Shown here one piece after another: positions 25,654 through 34,744 of a DNA stretch of 64,000 nt. The stretch lies in NCBI GenBank assembly GCA_965199055.1, contig CBDAQR010000003.1, positions 186,001 to 250,000 on the forward strand. Reading direction: 5' to 3'. The translations under genes and the position numbers were made by a program. Origin of the DNA: CBDAQR01 sp965199055. GTDB lineage: Bacteria; Pseudomonadota; Gammaproteobacteria; Pseudomonadales; Halieaceae. Below the pieces are notes generated by a model. It had not been told where the DNA came from, ran no database searches, and was given only the letters and a program-made list of their open reading frames with translations. Positions within the stretch are counted from its first letter, which is position 1. Each line of letters opens with the position of its first letter.

Positions 25654-26501
25654 GCTAGCGGCCCAGCATCAGACCATAGGCGCACGCCCGCAGGTAATCG
25701 CGTGGTGTCCACGCCGAGCCGGGGCCCGTAGTCGTATTCCCGATGAAAATCACTACCCGCGCTGACCAACAGATCGCACTCCTGCGCGAGACGGGTCAAT
25801 TGCTCCGTCTGGTCCGGCAGTTGCCGCCCACTGAAGATCTCTATGGCTGTGCCGCCAGCAGCTTGGAAGTCAGCGACCAAGCGCCGCAACTTCATGCGCG
25901 TGAAACGATACTTCAAGGGGTGTGCCAAAACGGCCGTACCGCCAGCTGCTGTGATCCAGCTAGTCACCGCCGCCAGTTCGGGCCAGCAAGCTTTTACATC
26001 GCCGGTCTTACCCGCACCCAGGTATTTGTCAAAGGCCTCATTAGCGTCTTTAACGTGCCCCGCCTGCACCATCCAGCGGGCAAAATCAGGACGCCCGATT
26101 TGGCTAACTCCAGCGAACACACGTGCACCCTCCAAGCCACCAGGCATACCGAGCTTTTCGAGCCGCTGTGCGATGATGGTGGCTCGCTCTGCGCGCGCCG
26201 CATCCAGAAACTCCAGTCCGGCCACCAGTTCGGGATGTTCGATATCCATACCCAGGCCGACCACATGGATAGTCGTTTTGCCCCATACACAGGACAGTTC
26301 GGTGCCACTCACCAAGTTGAAACCGGCGGGAAAGCTCTCGCTCAGCGCCGCCGCCTCACGGTATCCGGCGACCGTGTCATGATCGGTAATAGCAAACTGG
26401 CTAACCCCCGCGTCCATGGCGGCTTTGACAAGTTCTGCGGGTGAGAGTGCACCGTCCGATGCATGACTATGCGTGTGAAAATCAATTATCATTAGCCACA
26501 T
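25650..26501 (-). CDS. rnm: PHP-domain 5'-3' exonuclease, RNase AM (YciV) type
   Basis: 283 residues from the ATG at 26501, preceded by AAGGAG with 8-base spacing; the longer frame overlaps the divergent gene's promoter region. PHP motifs: DFHTHSHASDG at the N-terminus, AITDHDTVAGY near residue 40, and a late SAGSDFHREYDYGPRLG. Such proteins hydrolyse 3',5'-bisphosphonucleotides and trim the 5' ends of rRNAs. It is coupled to yciO by a 4-base overlap and diverges from yciB, as in Pseudomonas. Confidence 0.85.
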   Translation of the reverse strand: MWLMIIDFHTHSHASDGALSPAELVKAAMDAGVSQFAITDHDTVAGYREAAALSESFPAGFNLVSGTELSCVWGKTTIHVVGLGMDIEHPELVAGLEFLDAARAERATIIAQRLEKLGMPGGLEGARVFAGVSQIGRPDFARWMVQAGHVKDANEAFDKYLGAGKTGDVKACWPELAAVTSWITAAGGTAVLAHPLKYRFTRMKLRRLVADFQAAGGTAIEIFSGRQLPDQTEQLTRLAQECDLLVSAGSDFHREYDYGPRLGVDTTRLPAGVRLWSDAGPLA

Positions 26502-26547
26502 TATCCCGACTCCTTGAGTCCTGTTCCAGTAAGAGATTTCACAATTC

Positions 26548-27153
26548 ATGAAGCAACTGGCAGAACTGGTCCCGCTGGTCCTGTTCTTTATCACCTACCA
26601 AATGAAAGGGACCACTGTCGAATTCGCCGGCTGGTCCTATACCTTGGACGGCATTTTCTCCGCCACTGCGGTGCTGATCGTAGCCACCACGCTACAGGTG
26701 ATACTGACCTGGATTCTCACGAAAGAGCTCGAGAAGCGTCTTTTGTGGTTGTTAGCCGCCGTGTGTGTTTTCGGCGGTGCGACGCTGTTGTTTCGCGACC
26801 AGACGTTTATCTTCTGGAAGCCAACGGTATTTAATTGGGTGTTGGCCCTGGTTTTTGCCGGCAGCCACTTCATTGGCGAGCGTAATCTTATGGAGCGAGC
26901 GCTGGGCAGCCAGATTGAACTACCTAAACCGGTGTGGACGCGCCTGCTTTGGTTGTGGGTTGGGAACTTCGCCCTGGTAGGCACACTCAATATTATTGTG
27001 GCCTACCAGCTCGGAGAAGCCTTCTGGGTTAGTTATAAACTTTACTCCGCTATCGGGTTCACCCTGCTGTTGACCATCATTACGGCCGTGATGATTGCTC
27101 CGCATATGCAGGAAGAGGAATCATCACCGCCGGGACCCGTCACAGACAAGTAG
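26548..27153 (+). CDS. yciB: Inner-membrane septation protein YciB/IspZ
   Basis: 201 residues with about six membrane helices. LVPLVLFFITYQMKG at the N-terminus and FNWVLALVFAGSHFIGERNLMERALG near residue 95-120 are conserved in the family. It is linked to septum formation, envelope maintenance and virulence in several species. The start gives the normal MKQLAELVPLVLFF; GAGATTTC lies upstream but no strong ribosome site is visible. The next gene starts 28 bases after its stop. Confidence 0.92.
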   Translation: MKQLAELVPLVLFFITYQMKGTTVEFAGWSYTLDGIFSATAVLIVATTLQVILTWILTKELEKRLLWLLAAVCVFGGATLLFRDQTFIFWKPTVFNWVLALVFAGSHFIGERNLMERALGSQIELPKPVWTRLLWLWVGNFALVGTLNIIVAYQLGEAFWVSYKLYSAIGFTLLLTIITAVMIAPHMQEEESSPPGPVTDK

Positions 27154-27181
27154 CGGCATCATCACCGAGGAAACACGCAGT

Positions 27182-27868
27182 TTGAAATACCTATCCATAC
27201 CCTTCTTGGCGCTGACTCTGGCGTCAGGCCTGGCCACTGTCTCCGCAAGCGCGGAGGAAATTCGCTATATCAGCGACAAGCAATACGTACCTTTGCGCAG
27301 CGGTCAGGGCACCCAATACCGCATCGTGCACCGCGGCTTGCCCAGTGGCACTGCGCTGGTGATCGGCGAAGTCAATGAAGAAACCGGCTATACCCAGGTG
27401 ACCACACCCGGTGGCACCGAGGGTTGGATTCGCAGCCAGTATCTAATGCAAGAAGAACCGGCTCGACAGCAGCTGGACAAACTACTGGAGCGCGAGAAGA
27501 CCCTGAGCCAGGACAGTGACAGCCTGCGCCAGCGCTACATCGAATTGGAAGAGAACTATCAGCAGGTCAGCGAACAACTGAACGACACGCAATCAGAGCT
27601 GCAAGAGCGATCCACCGAGCTCGCAGAGGTTCAGCGCGTATCCGCCAACGCGCTGGCACTCGATGACAGCAATCGGCGCCTGGCCCGAGAGGCGGAGGTG
27701 ATGAAGAGCCGGCTGGAGATTTTGGAGGCGGACAATCAGCGCCTCCAGGAAAACAAGGAAAGCGATGCTTTTTTCAATGGCGCACTGGCAGTGTTACTCG
27801 GCGTTATTATCACGCTGCTGGTACCTCGGCTATGGCCCCAGCGCCGCCGCAGTTCAAGCTGGGCATAA
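27182..27868 (+). CDS. Exported SH3-domain, coiled-coil, C-terminally anchored protein (TIGR04211/YgiM type)
   Basis: 228 residues from a TTG start at 27182, with GAGGA 10 bases upstream; the ATG of the longer frame lies inside yciB. A signal peptide (to about residue 23, VSASA) is followed by a bacterial SH3 domain (RYISDKQYVPLRSGQG to WIRSQYL), a long coiled coil (about 90-190), one membrane helix (AVLLGVIITLLV) and a short Arg-rich end. The same plan is seen in E. coli YgiM. It probably sits on the periplasmic side of the inner membrane and binds wall material. Function unknown. Confidence 0.78.
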   Translation: MKYLSIPFLALTLASGLATVSASAEEIRYISDKQYVPLRSGQGTQYRIVHRGLPSGTALVIGEVNEETGYTQVTTPGGTEGWIRSQYLMQEEPARQQLDKLLEREKTLSQDSDSLRQRYIELEENYQQVSEQLNDTQSELQERSTELAEVQRVSANALALDDSNRRLAREAEVMKSRLEILEADNQRLQENKESDAFFNGALAVLLGVIITLLVPRLWPQRRRSSSWA

Positions 27869-27881
27869 GGAGACTCTACTC

Positions 27882-28466
27882 ATGAATAAGATATTGCTGG
27901 TTCTCGCGCTAACGATGGTATCGCTTGGCGCACAGGCAAAAGACCCTGAAGTAGTTATTAAGACAAGCCATGGTGATATCACACTGCGCTTGTTCGCTGA
28001 GCAAGCACCGATCACGGTCGAAAACTTTCTCGGCTACGTCGACAGCGGTCACTACAAAGGCACCATTTTTCATCGCGTGATTCCGCGCTTCATGATCCAG
28101 GGCGGTGGCTTTGACGAGCGCATGCGCGAAAGACCGACCGGCGACCCGATCAAAAACGAGGCTCGCAACCGGCTGCACAATGAGCGCGGCACGATTGCCA
28201 TGGCGCGCACCAACGATCCCGATAGCGCCACCGCGCAGTTCTTCATTAACCACCGCAATAATTTCCGCCTCGACTGGACCCCGGGCAATGCTGGCTACAC
28301 CGTGTTCGGAGAAGTTATCGATGGCATGTATGTGGTGGACTCCATTGCGATAGAACCCACCGGCAACTTCATGGGGCACCAGAACGTGCCGCTGAAGCCG
28401 ATCACCATCAATGAGGTTGTGCGCGTTGAAACGACGCCCGCCGCAGAGGAGCCAGCCGCCCAGTGA
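27882..28466 (+). CDS. ppiA: Periplasmic peptidyl-prolyl cis-trans isomerase (cyclophilin)
   Basis: 194 residues from the ATG at 27882, with AAGGAG 9 bases upstream. A signal peptide ends at AQA (residue 19). The cyclophilin core has FHRVIPRFMIQGGGF (about 65-79), with the catalytic Arg, then ARTNDPDSATAQFFINHRNN and the GYTVFGEV strand. A short Ala/Pro/Glu-rich tail is added. It folds proline-containing proteins in the periplasm. The next gene overlaps its stop by 4 bases. Confidence 0.92.
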   Translation: MNKILLVLALTMVSLGAQAKDPEVVIKTSHGDITLRLFAEQAPITVENFLGYVDSGHYKGTIFHRVIPRFMIQGGGFDERMRERPTGDPIKNEARNRLHNERGTIAMARTNDPDSATAQFFINHRNNFRLDWTPGNAGYTVFGEVIDGMYVVDSIAIEPTGNFMGHQNVPLKPITINEVVRVETTPAAEEPAAQ

Positions 28467-29263
28467 TCGCCCTGAGCGTCAATCTGAATAAAATTGCCCT
28501 GATCCGCAATTCCAGGGATACGACTAATCCTTCGGTACCGGAGCACGCGCGCATGGCGCTCGATGCTGGCGCCGACGGCATTACCGTGCACCCGCGCCCC
28601 GACCAACGCCATATTCGCGCCAGCGACTGTTTCGACCTGGCACCCGTCGTGGCGGAACGCTCCCTCTCCAAATACGGCCACCCGATCGAATTCAATATCG
28701 AGGGCAATCCATTCGCCGGACCGCGCAGAAGCGACCGAGCCGGCGTGAGTGACTATCCCGGGTTTATGGAACTGGTACGCGAGATTCGCCCGCAGCAGTG
28801 CACCCTGGTACCGGACGGTGACGATCAGCTGACATCCGATCACGGCTTCGACCTGAAACAAGACGGCGACCGCGTAGCGCCGCTCCTTGCCGACCTCAAA
28901 AGTCTGGGCATTCGCACCAGCCTGTTTATGGACCCGAACGTCGAGCAAATACGGCTTGCCGCCGAGGTCGGCGCTGACCGCATAGAACTGTACACCGAGA
29001 GCTACGCTGATGCGTTCAAGGCCGACACTAACGTCGATGCGGTATTCGAAGAATTTCGCGTAGCGACAGAGGCGGCAATGGACGCAGGCCTCGGGGTCAA
29101 CGCAGGACACGACCTGGATTTAGATAACCTGCCCCGTTTTGCCGGCATCACCGGCATTCTCGAAGTTTCCATCGGCCACGCGCTTACCGTCGACGCCATT
29201 CGCATGGGTTTCGACAATGCCATAGCCGCCTATCAACACGCATTGGGAAAAGCAGCACCATGA
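28463..29263 (+). CDS. pdxJ: Pyridoxine 5'-phosphate synthase, divergent PdxJ
   Basis: 266 residues from a GTG start that overlaps the cyclophilin stop. The barrel motifs are recognisable: NLNKIALIRNSR (8-19), GADGITVHPRPDQRHI (about 36-51), EFNIEGNP, and near the end GVNAGHDLDLDNL. The usual NIDHIATLRNAR reads NLNKIALIRNSR, and the usual LVPE is LVPDGDDQ, so this belongs to a distinct PdxJ branch. PdxJ joins DXP and aminoacetone phosphate to make PNP. The normal acpS/recO neighbours are absent, leaving a possibility of a different substrate. Confidence 0.8.
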   Translation: MIALSVNLNKIALIRNSRDTTNPSVPEHARMALDAGADGITVHPRPDQRHIRASDCFDLAPVVAERSLSKYGHPIEFNIEGNPFAGPRRSDRAGVSDYPGFMELVREIRPQQCTLVPDGDDQLTSDHGFDLKQDGDRVAPLLADLKSLGIRTSLFMDPNVEQIRLAAEVGADRIELYTESYADAFKADTNVDAVFEEFRVATEAAMDAGLGVNAGHDLDLDNLPRFAGITGILEVSIGHALTVDAIRMGFDNAIAAYQHALGKAAP

Positions 29264-31107
29264 CCTCCCCCAACGAATACTTTGAACAACTCAACAGTGA
29301 ATATCTCTCACTCGCACAGCCTTCTGAGGAATTGTTCTGGACCACATTTATGGGCACCAGTGACGATCACGACGCGCGAGTCGCGGCCGAGAATGCCGTC
29401 AACGCGTTTAATGCCAATCCTTCCCGTATTGGCGAGCTGCGTGAACAGATCGCCGCTGCCGAAGCCTTACCAGACGGTGAGGACAAGAACGCCCTGCTGC
29501 ATGGCCTGCGTGGCTGGCTGCAGTTCTTTGAGGTCAATGCGATCGAAACCGAGGCCGGCCGCGAGATGCACAAGCAACTGGTGCAGGATGACTCCGACCT
29601 TTTTGAACGCCGCAAGGCACTAACGCTGCACTACACCAACGAAAGCGGCGAACAGGTAGACGCTTCAACCCTGGTACTGAGCACCAACCTGGTCAGCAGC
29701 GACGATGAGAACGTGCGCAAGACGTCGCACGACGCGTTGCTGGAACTGGAGAAATTCGTCGCGGCCAACGGACTCATCGACAGCATCAAGCGCCGCAACG
29801 CCTTTGCCCGCGAAATGGGTTACCGCAACTTCTTTGACTACAAGGTCAATAAGGAAGAGCGGATGAGCCCAGAGCAGTTGTTTGAGATCCTCGACGAGTT
29901 CGAGGAGCAAACGCGCGATGCCCAGCAACGCGGCTGGGACTACCTGGTAGAAAAACGCGGCGAATCCGCACTGCAGGCGCATAACCTCAAGTACGCCATG
30001 CGCGGCGATACGGCACAGCAATTGGACCCCTACCTGCCCTTCGGCAAGAGCCTGCAACGCTGGGTGGAATCTTTCGGGCGTATGGGTGTGACATTTCGCG
30101 ATGCCACCCTCACGCTGGACCTGCTGGACCGGAAAGGAAAGTACGAGAACGGGTTTATGCACGCACCGCAAACCGGCTGGTTTAATGCCGGCGCGTGGTC
30201 ACCGGCGGTGATTAATTTCACCAGCAATGCCAATCCCGACCAGGTGGGCAGCGGTGACGATGGCCTTAACACCCTGTTTCACGAAGGCGGCCATGCTGCG
30301 CATTTCGCGAATATCACCCAGAATGCGCCCTGCTTCTCCCAGGAATACCCACCGACGTCGATGTCCTATGCAGAAACCCAATCGATGTTCTTCGACAGCA
30401 TGCTGGCGGACGCAGATTGGCTCAAGCTTTACGCGACGAACAAAGCGGGTGATGTCATTCCGGATGAACTGATTCGTAAAAGTATTGAAGCCAAACAACC
30501 TTTCGCCGCCTATGCTGAGCGCGGGATATTGGTGGTGCCCTACTACGAGTGGGCGCTTTACCAATTGGACGACGATGAGTTGACGCCAGAGACGCTGATC
30601 GAGCTGGCGCGCTACTGGGAGCAGAAGATCTTCGGGCTGGACTGCGCGCCGCGACCGCTACTGGCGATTCCGCACCTGCTCGACAAGGGCTCCTGCTGCA
30701 GCTACCAGGGTTACCTGCTGGCCAACATGGCGGTGTACCAAACACGCGCCTGGTTTTTACGTGAGTACGGTTACCTTACCGATAATCCGCACATCGGCGA
30801 TCTGCTGTCCCACCACTATTGGGCCCCCGGCAATAGCGTGTCGCACAACGACACTCTATTGAGCCTGACGGGCGAAGGTTTTAGTGGTCGCTACCTGGCT
30901 GCGCACTGCAACCGCAGTGTCGACGAAGCCTGGGAAGAGGCACAGGCCAGCATGCAGGCCGCCCTGTTGCGCAAACAACCGGCTGTGCAATCACTGCAGG
31001 CCAGTATTCGAGTGGTTCATGGCAATGAAACGCTGGCGGATAACAGCAGCAGCGACGCCGCTATGTTTGATGCGTTCGAATCGGAGATTGATCGGCGCTA
31101 TCACTAA
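29260..31107 (+). CDS. M3-like zinc oligopeptidase
   Basis: 615 residues. Zinc motif HEGGH (341-345) with the downstream Glu expected in SMSYAETQSMFFDSM (about 367-380), where the Glu follows by some 25 residues, as in M3 (oligopeptidase F/thimet) enzymes. The long helical N-terminal half covers the cleft. No signal peptide, so a cytosolic peptide-degrading role is likely. ATG overlaps the pdxJ stop by 4 bases; the ppiA-pdxJ-peptidase set is therefore tightly coupled. Family within clan MA is moderately certain. Confidence 0.8.
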   Translation: MTSPNEYFEQLNSEYLSLAQPSEELFWTTFMGTSDDHDARVAAENAVNAFNANPSRIGELREQIAAAEALPDGEDKNALLHGLRGWLQFFEVNAIETEAGREMHKQLVQDDSDLFERRKALTLHYTNESGEQVDASTLVLSTNLVSSDDENVRKTSHDALLELEKFVAANGLIDSIKRRNAFAREMGYRNFFDYKVNKEERMSPEQLFEILDEFEEQTRDAQQRGWDYLVEKRGESALQAHNLKYAMRGDTAQQLDPYLPFGKSLQRWVESFGRMGVTFRDATLTLDLLDRKGKYENGFMHAPQTGWFNAGAWSPAVINFTSNANPDQVGSGDDGLNTLFHEGGHAAHFANITQNAPCFSQEYPPTSMSYAETQSMFFDSMLADADWLKLYATNKAGDVIPDELIRKSIEAKQPFAAYAERGILVVPYYEWALYQLDDDELTPETLIELARYWEQKIFGLDCAPRPLLAIPHLLDKGSCCSYQGYLLANMAVYQTRAWFLREYGYLTDNPHIGDLLSHHYWAPGNSVSHNDTLLSLTGEGFSGRYLAAHCNRSVDEAWEEAQASMQAALLRKQPAVQSLQASIRVVHGNETLADNSSSDAAMFDAFESEIDRRYH

Positions 31108-31129
31108 GCGCCAAGCCGCGTAGTGATTC

Positions 31130-31990
31130 CTACACCCCGGGGCCGTGCAGCCCTGGGTAATCTCGCCAGTAGTACTGGTTCTCAGCCAACTGCCAGCCCG
31201 CATAAATCGATTCCCAATCCAGGCCCTCAATGCGCCAGCCGTGATGCGGCTCGACATTGGTAACAAACACTGGGGCGCCGTGATCACAAAAGCGCGTATC
31301 GACGCTAAAGCGGCATACATCCTCGGTCAAATTTGGCTCTGCCTTGTGCACACAGCAGGAGTGAAACAGCACCACATCACCCTTGCGGTAATCAGAGACA
31401 TGCCAGGTGGTTTCGTGATCGTAAATTTCACACTGCACGCCACCCACACCTTCCGCCTGATGCACCGGACGAACGCCGCCGAGGTGCGATTTGGGTAGCA
31501 CCTTGAGTCGCCCCACGGACTGAGGAATATCCTGCAGCGCTACCCAGATACCGGCCATCGTTGGGCCGGCCTGATGTGAATGCGCGTCCTGATGAGGGGG
31601 AGTCTCGTAACCGATCTTGCGCGGCGTCGAAATGCGCGCCATTTTCATCGGATAGACAAACACGTCGTCCCCGGCCAACAGTCGCATCAATTGTTGAATA
31701 TGCTCGCCATGAAAAAACTCATGAAAGCTCTGAAGTGACTGAATCTTCGGGTACACCTCATCCCAGGTGGGGTCGGTCTCGAAAAAGGGCTCCCCGCTAA
31801 GTACGGGTACGCCGCGGCTCGCATCCATATGGATATAGGGTGCCGCCTGCGTCAAGATATCTTGCAGCAGCGCGTCACAATCGACATCGGCCATATAATT
31901 TCTGAAGTAGAGATAGCCCCACTCCTGGAAACGGGCGCGCAAAACCTCGTCCGTTTCGCCGATGTCTGATACCACCAATTGCTCGTTCAA
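31130..31990 (-). CDS. Phytanoyl-CoA dioxygenase (PhyH) family protein
   Basis: 286 residues. The Fe(II)/2-oxoglutarate motif HQDAHSH near residue 140 supplies His and Asp; the second His is expected in LFHSCCVHKAEPN near residue 220, followed by the Arg of CRFSVDTRF. Members hydroxylate small molecules, lipids or bound amino acids; no substrate can be named. The start is a TTG with GGGAAA close by and is uncertain. The gene stands alone on the minus strand, converging with the M3 peptidase. Confidence 0.8.
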   Translation of the reverse strand: MNEQLVVSDIGETDEVLRARFQEWGYLYFRNYMADVDCDALLQDILTQAAPYIHMDASRGVPVLSGEPFFETDPTWDEVYPKIQSLQSFHEFFHGEHIQQLMRLLAGDDVFVYPMKMARISTPRKIGYETPPHQDAHSHQAGPTMAGIWVALQDIPQSVGRLKVLPKSHLGGVRPVHQAEGVGGVQCEIYDHETTWHVSDYRKGDVVLFHSCCVHKAEPNLTEDVCRFSVDTRFCDHGAPVFVTNVEPHHGWRIEGLDWESIYAGWQLAENQYYWRDYPGLHGPGV

Positions 31991-32092
31991 TGCCTTTCCC
32001 CGCTACCGTCGGGCCGCATTTTGCCTGAACCGGCGCTTGATGAAAACTTGAGGCCAGTGATTATCGATTCAAATGGAGGCTGCACCGTCCTA

Positions 32093-32788
32093 TCACTCAC
32101 CAAGGTAGATAGACACCTGGCCAAACTCGTCAAACTCATCGAGATCAGGCAGGGTTGTGCTGCGCCACTGGCCGAGCTTGCGATAGCCCGTGCGTGAGAA
32201 GTTGCGCACTCTCGAATCCGCCACCAACACCATGGGCGCTCGAGCCAGGAAGGTATCCAGCCAGGGCAGGTTCTCGCGGTCGTACAATACATCGGCCACA
32301 AGAATCACATCGAACGCAGCTTCACAGTCCGCAAAGTCCGATTCCACAGTAATATCGCAGCCATTCAATACGGCATTCACTCTTGTGGCTTCGCAGGCAT
32401 CGGGGTCGAGATCACAGGCCACCACCTCCGCTGCACCGGCAAGGCTCGCGGCGATGGCTGCCACCCCGGAGCCACTGCCGAAGTCCAGCACGCGCTTTCC
32501 CCTCACCCAGTCTGGCTCTCGATGCAGGAAGCGCGCGAGCACCTGACCACTAGCCCAGCAAAATGCCCAGTAGGCAGGATAGTTGAGAACCGCGTGTATC
32601 TGCTCAGCACTCAACTCATGATGGGCAAAATCATCGTTCAGCAGATAGAGTTGCAGCCCGCCGCTATCTTCAATCGACGTGCACAGCGCGCGCGCAAAAG
32701 GCAGGTGTTTCTGCAGCAGAGCGCTAAGACCGCTGTGAACTTCTCCCGGCTTTACTTTTTTCTTCACCGCTTTACAGTTGCACCCCAA
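32093..32788 (-). CDS. Class I methyltransferase, ETFB-lysine/METTL20-like
   Basis: 231 residues. PAYWAFCWASGQVLARFL (about 93-110) precedes the SAM motif VLDFGSGSGVAAIAASLAGA; downstream are ACDLDPDACEA and VILVADVLYDRENLPWL. This arrangement is that of the ETFbeta lysine methyltransferases and their bacterial relatives, which modify the electron-transfer flavoprotein. The first 20 residues (MGCNCKAVKKKVK) start from TTG and may not be real; no good ribosome site was found. Diverges from the pseudouridine synthase with only 17 bases between the starts. Confidence 0.75.
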   Translation of the reverse strand: MGCNCKAVKKKVKPGEVHSGLSALLQKHLPFARALCTSIEDSGGLQLYLLNDDFAHHELSAEQIHAVLNYPAYWAFCWASGQVLARFLHREPDWVRGKRVLDFGSGSGVAAIAASLAGAAEVVACDLDPDACEATRVNAVLNGCDITVESDFADCEAAFDVILVADVLYDRENLPWLDTFLARAPMVLVADSRVRNFSRTGYRKLGQWRSTTLPDLDEFDEFGQVSIYLGE

Positions 32789-32805
32789 TTGACTGGCACG
32801 AATTC

Positions 32806-33468
32806 ATGCAAGAGCCCTATATCGTACCGCCCTGCGACCGCCCGGTGGAAATCCTCTACCAGGACGAGCATCTGCTGATCATCAATAAGCCGGACCTGTT
32901 ACTGTCGATTCCCGGTAAACATCCGCTCAATCAGGACTGCGTCATTAATCGCTTGCAGGTTGATTATCCGAGCGCTTCGATTGTTCATCGGCTCGACCTG
33001 GACACATCCGGCATCATGATCGTTCCGCTGTCGAAGCCCGTTCACAGCCACATCAGCCGCCAGTTCCAGGAGCGCCAGGTCGAGAAGCAGTACCACGCCA
33101 TCGTATTCGGCTTGGTGGCAAACGATCATGGTGAAATAGACCTGCCGATTGCCCCGGACTGGGCCAATCGCCCTCGTCAGAAAATTTGTAACGAATAAGG
33201 CAAAGCCGCACTAACCCGATACTCTGTGATACATCGCGATGCCGCCGCCAATCAGACGCGCCTTTTGCTAGAGCCGGTTACTGGGCGCTCTCATCAGCTG
33301 CGTATCCACCTGAGTGAGATTGGTCATCCTATCCTGGGCTGCGACCTCTACGCGCACCCGGAGGCACTGGCCATGGCGCCGCGATTGATCTTGCACGCCA
33401 GCGCGATCGCATTCGAGCATCCCGTTACGGGTCAGGTGCTGGCGCAACAGTGTCCGCCAAAGTTCTGA
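32806..33468 (+). pseudogene. rluA: RluA-family pseudouridine synthase interrupted by an in-frame TAA
   Basis: The frame from 32806 gives 130 residues (ending RPRQKICNE) and then TAA at 33196-33198; the same frame continues as GKAALTRYSVI and reaches a normal C-terminus (LLEPVTGRSHQLRIHL, MAPRLILHA) ending at 33468. Together they make a full RluA protein of about 220 residues, which modifies 23S rRNA U746 and tRNA U32. The catalytic Asp is in HRLDLDTSG before the stop. In homologues the stop position is a Thr or Ser in the ETGK-like motif. One substitution explains the defect. Real nonsense mutation, read-through or sequence error cannot be told apart. Confidence 0.85.
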
Positions 33469-33539
33469 TCCAGATCATTTCGCTAGAATCCGAAAACTTT
33501 ACACTGAACGGGTAAAGAATTTGGTTTCTAGAGGACGCA

Positions 33540-33854
33540 ATGAATACAGATCAACGTCGGCAAGTGCTGCAGGACAGGCTCACTAATCTGGAGACGCGCC
33601 TGGCCGCAGTAACTCGGGACATTACCAAAACGCTATCCAGTGACTTCGCAGAACAAGCCACAGAGCGCGAAAATGACGATGTGCTTGAGGAGATCGCCAA
33701 AGAAACCCAGCTATCTATCCAACAACTGAAAGCTGCATTGCAGCGAGTGGACGATGGCAGCTACGGTTCCTGCGCAGCCTGCGGAGAAGCCATTGCCGAG
33801 GCGCGGCTGGATGCCCTGCCGGATACCACGTACTGCGTAATCTGCGCTCCCTAA
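33540..33854 (+). CDS. DksA/TraR-type C4 zinc-finger protein
   Basis: 104 residues. An N-terminal coiled coil (about 1-70) and a C4 zinc finger with C78, C81, C99 and C102 follow the DksA/TraR plan; the usual DxxDxA acidic tip of true DksA is not evident, so this is probably a minor paralogue such as YbiI/TraR-like proteins. Such proteins enter the RNA polymerase secondary channel and modify promoter use. AGAGGAC lies just upstream of the ATG. Its end overlaps the sulfurtransferase end by 4 bases, tail to tail. Confidence 0.8.
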   Translation: MNTDQRRQVLQDRLTNLETRLAAVTRDITKTLSSDFAEQATERENDDVLEEIAKETQLSIQQLKAALQRVDDGSYGSCAACGEAIAEARLDALPDTTYCVICAP

Positions 33855-34666
33855 TCCATCCACGAGCACCAGTCGCTCCAACTTCCACCATAGAGTCGGG
33901 CATCATCTTGTCCGGCCAATTCGAGTGACAACAGATTGACGCAGGCGGTCACGCCGCTGCCGCAGTAAAGCACTCGGTCGCTGTCCTTGTCGATGTGCTG
34001 CCAGCGCGCTTGCTGCTCCTCAACAGGCAATGCCATGCCATTGTCATCAGTCACATCTTGCCAGGGGAAATTTACTGCACCCGGTATGTGGCCTGCGACC
34101 GGGTCTATGGGTTCTTCAATACCCCGGTAACGCTTATCCTCTCGAGAATCGATCAGGGTGGCGCCACTCTCCATGGCCTCCCGCAAGGAGTTGATATCCA
34201 CCAATCCGACATAGTCATCCACCCGCGGTATTGCGACTGGCTCAGGCGCGGCGCTCTGCTCTAGCAATTCACCACCGGCGGCGACCCAAGCCGCCAAACC
34301 ACCATCCAATACCTGAACCCGTCGATAACCTAATGCGCGAAGCATCCACCAGAAGCGTGATGCAAATGCGAAGCGCGAATCATCGTAGGCGACAACCGGC
34401 GTGTCGAGACCAATACCGTTTGTCGCCAACCACTCGGCAAATTCCTGCGCCAGGGGCAAGGGGTGGCGGCCACCGTGCTCAGCTACTGGGGCCGATAGAT
34501 CGCGCTCGAGGTGTGCATACACCGCGCCGGGTATATGCCCTGACCGATAAGTTGCCTCACCAGCATCCGGATCTGCCAGGGAAAAGCGACAATCAACGAC
34601 GACACATGGCTCTTCAATCTCGAGTAGCTGCGCCGCATTTATAAGCGGTCCGATCGTAGCTGACAT
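33851..34666 (-). CDS. sseA: 3-mercaptopyruvate sulfurtransferase
   Basis: 271 residues from the ATG at 34666, with AGGGA 7 bases before it; a TTG six bases upstream is rejected. Two rhodanese domains: an inactive N-terminal one (about 15-140) and an active one (about 155-270) with the loop CGSGVTA, which is the mercaptopyruvate form, as opposed to the CRxGxR type of thiosulfate sulfurtransferases. HIPGAVNFPWQ is also conserved. It moves sulfur from mercaptopyruvate to thiols or cyanide. Confidence 0.9.
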   Translation of the reverse strand: MSATIGPLINAAQLLEIEEPCVVVDCRFSLADPDAGEATYRSGHIPGAVYAHLERDLSAPVAEHGGRHPLPLAQEFAEWLATNGIGLDTPVVAYDDSRFAFASRFWWMLRALGYRRVQVLDGGLAAWVAAGGELLEQSAAPEPVAIPRVDDYVGLVDINSLREAMESGATLIDSREDKRYRGIEEPIDPVAGHIPGAVNFPWQDVTDDNGMALPVEEQQARWQHIDKDSDRVLYCGSGVTACVNLLSLELAGQDDARLYGGSWSDWCSWMD

Positions 34667-34744
34667 GAACAAATCCCTGCCTGGTGATTGTGGGCAACAT
34701 TCTGGCCGCCTAGAATGTAACAGCAGCTACCGCGAGACAAGCAC

